Assembly: GCA_029194535.1 (NCBI GenBank)
Contig: JARFXR010000002.1
Span: 744,001-808,000, forward strand
Length of the DNA stretch: 64,000 bases
Direction of reading: 5' to 3'
Source of the DNA: Nitrospira sp.
GTDB taxonomy: Bacteria; Nitrospirota; Nitrospiria; Nitrospirales; Nitrospiraceae
Both the position numbers and the translations under genes were made by a program. The notes beneath the pieces were generated by a model, which was not told the DNA's origin, did not search any database, and was given only the letters and a program-made list of their open reading frames with translations. Positions 61,011-64,000 of the stretch are shown in pieces; the stretch's first letter is position 1, and each line of letters begins with the position of its first letter.

Positions 61011-61040
61011 TCCATGAACATCCATGAACATCCATGAACA
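61011..61040 (+). repeat. Three tandem 10-bp repeats TCCATGAACA over the start codon
   Basis: TCCATGAACA is repeated exactly three times, ending inside codon 3 of the polyprenyl synthase gene. Each copy carries an ATG, at 61014, 61024 and 61034, in three different frames; only the third opens the long gene. The first two give tiny peptides of about 7 and 15 codons. Confidence 0.9.
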
Positions 61041-61924
61041 TCACGGACTATCTCGAACACAAACGGGTTGATGTTGATCGATTTCTCGACCGGGTGACCC
61101 CAGCCGCCACGCTGCCCCCTACCACGCTGCACGAGAGCATGCGCTACAGTCTCATGGCCGGCGGGAAGCGGATCCGCCCAATTCTGGCGATTGCAGCGGC
61201 GGAGGCCGTGGAAACCAGCCCACCCGGTCTGATGGCTGTCGCCTGTTCCCTGGAATTCATCCATACCTACTCCCTGATCCACGACGATCTGCCATCAATG
61301 GACAACGACGATTTCCGCCGCGGCAAGCCCACCAACCACAAGGCCTACGGGGAAGCCATGGCGATCCTGGCCGGCGATGCGCTGCTCACGATGGCGTTCG
61401 ATCTTTGCAGCCGACCCGATCTGATGAAAGGCTGTGATCCAACCAGGCAGGTCCGCCTGATTCAGGAGTTGGCCTGCGGCTCCGGCCACGCCGGCATGGT
61501 CGGCGGCCAAGTCTTCGACATCCAGGCAGAAAATCAGGACATCGATCTGCCCACGCTGCAGAACATCCACAAACACAAGACCGGCATGTTGATCCGTGCC
61601 GCCGTGCGAATGGGCGCGATTGCCGCCGGTGCCACCGACCGTCAACTCGACGACATGACCGGCTATGCAGAGGACATCGGGCTGGCCTTTCAAGTCGCCG
61701 ACGACGTGCTCAACGTCACCGGCACCAGGGAAGAGCTGGGCAAAAATCCGAACACGGACGCCGAGCGCGGCAAGAAAACCTACCCGACTTTTTATGGGGT
61801 CGACGGTGCGAAGAGGTTCGCCGACGAGTGCGTGGCCCGGGCGATCGGCCGCCTGTCCTCCTTCGGCCCCTCGGCTGATCCGCTTCGTGAGATCGCGGGA
61901 TACATCACCTCACGCAAGAACTAG
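61034..61924 (+). CDS. ispA: Polyprenyl (farnesyl/geranylgeranyl) diphosphate synthase
   Basis: A 296-aa all-helical prenyltransferase. The first Asp-rich motif is HDDLPSMDNDDFRRGKPT and the second is QVADDVLNVTGTREELGKN. GGKRIRP near residue 44 binds the diphosphate and KTGMLIRAAVRMGAI lies between. It extends allylic diphosphates with IPP. Two residues between the Asp pairs of the first motif (DDLPSMDNDD) match the bacterial short-chain type. Farnesyl versus geranylgeranyl product cannot be decided. A downstream hopanoid-type epimerase and carotenoid gene suggest it supplies precursors. The start codon lies in a tandem repeat and has no clear Shine-Dalgarno sequence. Confidence 0.93.
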   Translation: MNITDYLEHKRVDVDRFLDRVTPAATLPPTTLHESMRYSLMAGGKRIRPILAIAAAEAVETSPPGLMAVACSLEFIHTYSLIHDDLPSMDNDDFRRGKPTNHKAYGEAMAILAGDALLTMAFDLCSRPDLMKGCDPTRQVRLIQELACGSGHAGMVGGQVFDIQAENQDIDLPTLQNIHKHKTGMLIRAAVRMGAIAAGATDRQLDDMTGYAEDIGLAFQVADDVLNVTGTREELGKNPNTDAERGKKTYPTFYGVDGAKRFADECVARAIGRLSSFGPSADPLREIAGYITSRKN

Positions 61925-62077
61925 CCCTGAGTGCTGCGTCATGACCGCTGAGTCTCAGAGAAGATATTCTGCGCTGCCTCCCTTCACTCGGCAGTCAGCA
62001 CCCCAAGCTCATCACTTTTCTCTAAAGCACTCAGCACACAACCCTCAGCACTCGGTACTCAGCACTCCGCACTCTTT
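61925..62077. repeat. Intergenic ACTCAGCACT-type repeat
   Basis: The 153-bp spacer is full of related words: CTGAGTGCTG and GCTGAGTCTC at the left, then CACTCAGCACAC, CCTCAGCACTCGG and ACTCAGCACTCCGCACTC at the right. Left and right parts are roughly inverted. The last copy ends four bases before the ATG of the next gene. It resembles the repeat at 37071-37175. Confidence 0.65.
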
Positions 62078-63061
62078 ATGAAGGTCCTGGTTACAGGCGC
62101 GACCGGATTTGTCGGAGGCGCGGTGGCGCGCGCGCTGGTCCGCGCAGGCGTGAGCATCCGCGTGCTCGCCCGACCCGAATCGGATCTCCGGAATCTCGAA
62201 GGCTTGGCGGTTGAACGGGTTGCCGGAGATTTGCGCGATCCGGCCTCGCTGCGCAAGGCCCTTGCAGGCTGCCGGCAGCTCTACCATGTCGCCGCCCACT
62301 ACGCCCTCTGGGCCAAAGACCCGTCCATTTTTTATGACATCAACGTGACCGGCACCAGAAACATTCTGGAAGCGGCCCGCGCGGTCGGCATCGAGCGTAC
62401 CGTCTATTGCAGTACGATCGGAGCCATCGGATTGCCTCCCGGAGGCGGCGTCGGCACGGAGGAGACACCCGTGTCGCTGGATCAGATGGTCGGGCACTAC
62501 AAACGATCCAAGTACTTGGCCGAGCAGGAGGTCCGAAAACTGGCGAAGGACGGGCTGCCCGTGGTGATCGTGAACCCGAGCGCGCCTGTGGGAGCCGGCG
62601 ACGTCAAACCGACGCCCACCGGACAAGTGATCGTCGATTTCATGAAAGGCCGCATGCCCGCCTATATTGAAACCGGCATGAACCTGATCGACGTCGATGA
62701 CGTGGCGGCCGGCCACCTGCTGGCCATGGAGAAGGGCCGGCAGGGCGAACGCTATATTCTGGGAAACAAGAATCTGATGCTGCGCGAAGTCTTCGAGATC
62801 CTCAACCGATTGACCGGGGTGAAGGCTCCCACCCTTAGGCTGCCGAGGCTTGCCGTGCTTCCGCTGGCGTACGGCAATCAATGGATCGCCGCGCTGACCG
62901 GCCGGACACCGCGCATTCCCCTTGAAGGCGTGAAGATGGCCAAGTACAAGATGCACTATGATTGCAGCAAGGCCGTGCGTGAACTCGGCCTTCCGCAAAC
63001 GCCTCCAGAGGTGGCGCTGGAAAAGGCGGTGAAGTGGTTTAGATCTCATGGCTACGCCTAA
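62078..63061 (+). CDS. hpnA: NAD-dependent sugar epimerase, hopanoid-associated HpnA type
   Basis: A 327-aa extended short-chain dehydrogenase. It begins MKVLVTGATGFVGGAVARAL (glycine-rich NAD loop), with HVAAHYALWAKDP, the catalytic Ser region YCSTIGAIG, and YKRSKYLAE, the YxxxK pair. NPSAPVGAGDVKPTPTG and IETGMNLIDVDDVAAGHLLAME are typical of HpnA, the putative hopanoid side-chain epimerase. Name is by family resemblance; other hpn genes are not in this window, so a hopanoid role is inferred. The ATG follows the ACTCAGCACT repeat directly. Confidence 0.88.
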   Translation: MKVLVTGATGFVGGAVARALVRAGVSIRVLARPESDLRNLEGLAVERVAGDLRDPASLRKALAGCRQLYHVAAHYALWAKDPSIFYDINVTGTRNILEAARAVGIERTVYCSTIGAIGLPPGGGVGTEETPVSLDQMVGHYKRSKYLAEQEVRKLAKDGLPVVIVNPSAPVGAGDVKPTPTGQVIVDFMKGRMPAYIETGMNLIDVDDVAAGHLLAMEKGRQGERYILGNKNLMLREVFEILNRLTGVKAPTLRLPRLAVLPLAYGNQWIAALTGRTPRIPLEGVKMAKYKMHYDCSKAVRELGLPQTPPEVALEKAVKWFRSHGYA

Positions 63062-63080
63062 TCGGATGCTTCAGTGGGTA

Positions 63081-63226
63081 GTGGGTCAGTTTCCTCTTGC
63101 GTCATGCCCGCGAAGGCGGGCATCCACTCCTCAATCACGACTCAATGCTGAGGAGAAGGCCTTGACTGGATTCCCGCTTCCGCGGGAATGACACACTTCA
63201 GTGCTTCTGATGGCAAACTGACCCAC
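63081..63226. mobile_element. 146-bp MITE-like element with different ends but the same hairpin core
   Basis: Terminal inverted repeats GTGGGTCAGTTT (63081-63092) and AAACTGACCCAC (63215-63226) bound an element with the same internal pair of hairpins as the 154-bp elements: GTCATGCCCGC...GCGGGCATCCA at 63101-63124 and CTGGATTCCCGC...GCGGGAATGAC near 63166-63192. The terminal repeats are unrelated to those of the other two copies. Confidence 0.75.
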
Positions 63227-63264
63227 GACCTTTCAGTGAGGCGAGTTGTAAGTCTTGAGTTTTG

Positions 63265-64000
63265 ATGGAACATTTCGATCTTCTCATCAAAACGGTTTTT
63301 CTCCGACCGTATGTCTTCATCTTCCTAGCCGGCTTCCTGGTCTCTGCGACTCCACTGATCGGCTGGTCGAGAACCTGGCGGCTCTGGCTGATCAGCTGGC
63401 TGACCGCTTTCCTGTGCGAGTTCTCTTCGACCAGAACAGGCCTCCCGTTCGGCTGGTACGTGTACACCGGCTCCACGGTCGGCCGGGAACTCTACATTTC
63501 CAACATTCCGTTCATGGATTCAATCTCGTTCAGCTTCCTGCTGTACGCCGCCTATTGCACGGCCTTGTGCTTTCTCCTGCCGCCTCAGGGAACCAACTCC
63601 GCCTCCCGCCTGCAACCGCTCCAGTTCGATCCCGCGGTCCGCAACGGTTGGCGGGTGCTCCTGCTGACGTCGCTGCTGTTCGCCGCGATCGACATGGTGA
63701 TCGATCCGGTGGCGTTGCAGGGTGACCGCTGGTTCTTGGGCAAACTCTACTACTATGCGGAGGACGGCGTTCACTTCGGCGTCCCTTTGTCCAATTACGT
63801 CGGCTGGATGGTGGTGGGCCTGATTTCCCTCGCCATCTATTTTCGGTTGGACCGCCGCCTGCCTCCCCTTGCCGCCCGGGACGGAACGGCGACCACCAAT
63901 CGAATCTTAATGGGAGTCGGCCTGTACTATGGAGTGCTGCTGTTCAATCTGGCCGTGACCTTCTGGATCGGCGAAACGACGCTCGGCCTTTCCGGCGTTC
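63265..64000 (+). CDS. Carotenoid biosynthesis membrane protein (DUF422/CruF-like), cut by window edge
   Basis: An open frame of at least 245 codons running off the right edge. It encodes a polytopic membrane protein starting MEHFDLLIKTVFLRPYVFIF, with TGLPFGWYVYTGSTVG, NIPFMDSISFSFLLYAAY and DMVIDPVALQGDRWFLGKLYYY, then GVPLSNYVGWMVVGL. These are signatures of the DUF422 family, which includes CruF, the carotenoid 1',2'-hydratase. It follows the prenyl synthase and epimerase genes and probably modifies a carotenoid or another C30-C50 isoprenoid. The ATG at 63265 lacks a strong Shine-Dalgarno sequence. Confidence 0.85.
   Translation, partial: MEHFDLLIKTVFLRPYVFIFLAGFLVSATPLIGWSRTWRLWLISWLTAFLCEFSSTRTGLPFGWYVYTGSTVGRELYISNIPFMDSISFSFLLYAAYCTALCFLLPPQGTNSASRLQPLQFDPAVRNGWRVLLLTSLLFAAIDMVIDPVALQGDRWFLGKLYYYAEDGVHFGVPLSNYVGWMVVGLISLAIYFRLDRRLPPLAARDGTATTNRILMGVGLYYGVLLFNLAVTFWIGETTLGLSGV

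Overview
This 64 kb window has high GC content and looks like a chromosomal piece of a Nitrospira-type bacterium (phylum Nitrospirota). That placement is an inference from the mix of genes: a compact division and cell-wall cluster, a phosphonate pathway tied to lipid genes, a methyl-branched fatty-acid gene trio, a hopanoid-type epimerase and many short dispersed hairpin repeats. No rRNA or tRNA gene was seen to fix the taxonomy.

Region 1 (1-18.8 kb, all minus strand) is an almost complete dcw cluster. In transcription order it reads rsmH, ftsL, ftsI, murE, murF, mraY, murD, ftsW, murG, murC, murB, ddl, ftsQ, ftsA, ftsZ, pgeF and yggS (cut by the window edge). Many neighbours overlap or lie a few bases apart. 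A strong sigma-70-like promoter and two GTGGG boxes spaced like an MraZ operator precede rsmH, but no mraZ gene is next to it.

Region 2 (19-25.6 kb) holds a secreted protein with two short-period repeat arrays, an Asp-box (BNR/YCF48-like) lipoprotein, yajQ, cstA, a membrane-anchored alpha/beta hydrolase and a PilZ protein.

Region 3 (25.6-33.6 kb) is the most striking metabolic locus. It has a PEP-mutase/nucleotidyltransferase fusion, a two-subunit phosphonopyruvate decarboxylase, a 2-aminoethylphosphonate transaminase, a stand-alone nucleotidyltransferase, a nucleotidyltransferase-like/CDP-alcohol phosphatidyltransferase fusion and a flippase-like membrane protein. Together these suggest synthesis of a phosphonolipid (2-aminoethylphosphonate head group) through a CMP-activated phosphonate.

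Region 4 (33.7-40.4 kb) has three tandem PilZ genes and a TetR-HlyD-AcrB efflux operon with a visible operator. Region 5 (40.4-48.2 kb) has an SCP2 protein, an AdoMet-decarboxylase-like protein, a ferredoxin-NADP-type reductase, DUF1499 and DUF2914 proteins and several small unknown or Cys-rich proteins. Region 6 (48.2-51.7 kb) is a desaturase / Cfa-type methyltransferase / FAD oxidoreductase operon, a good candidate for mid-chain methyl-branched fatty acids.

Region 7 (51.8-60.6 kb) is a decaying accessory locus: a fragment resembling ribonucleotide reductase, and a type I restriction-modification operon in which hsdM (internal in-frame deletion), hsdS (amber codon) and hsdR (two frameshifts) are all damaged. 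The AbiEi/AbiEii toxin-antitoxin pair in its middle is intact, with its own operator. Region 8 (61-64 kb) is isoprenoid-related: a polyprenyl diphosphate synthase, an HpnA-type epimerase and the start of a carotenoid (CruF-like) protein. Three short elements with terminal inverted repeats share a double-hairpin core: two 154-bp copies in opposite orientation at 41.6 and 52.6 kb, and a 146-bp relative with different ends at 63.1 kb.
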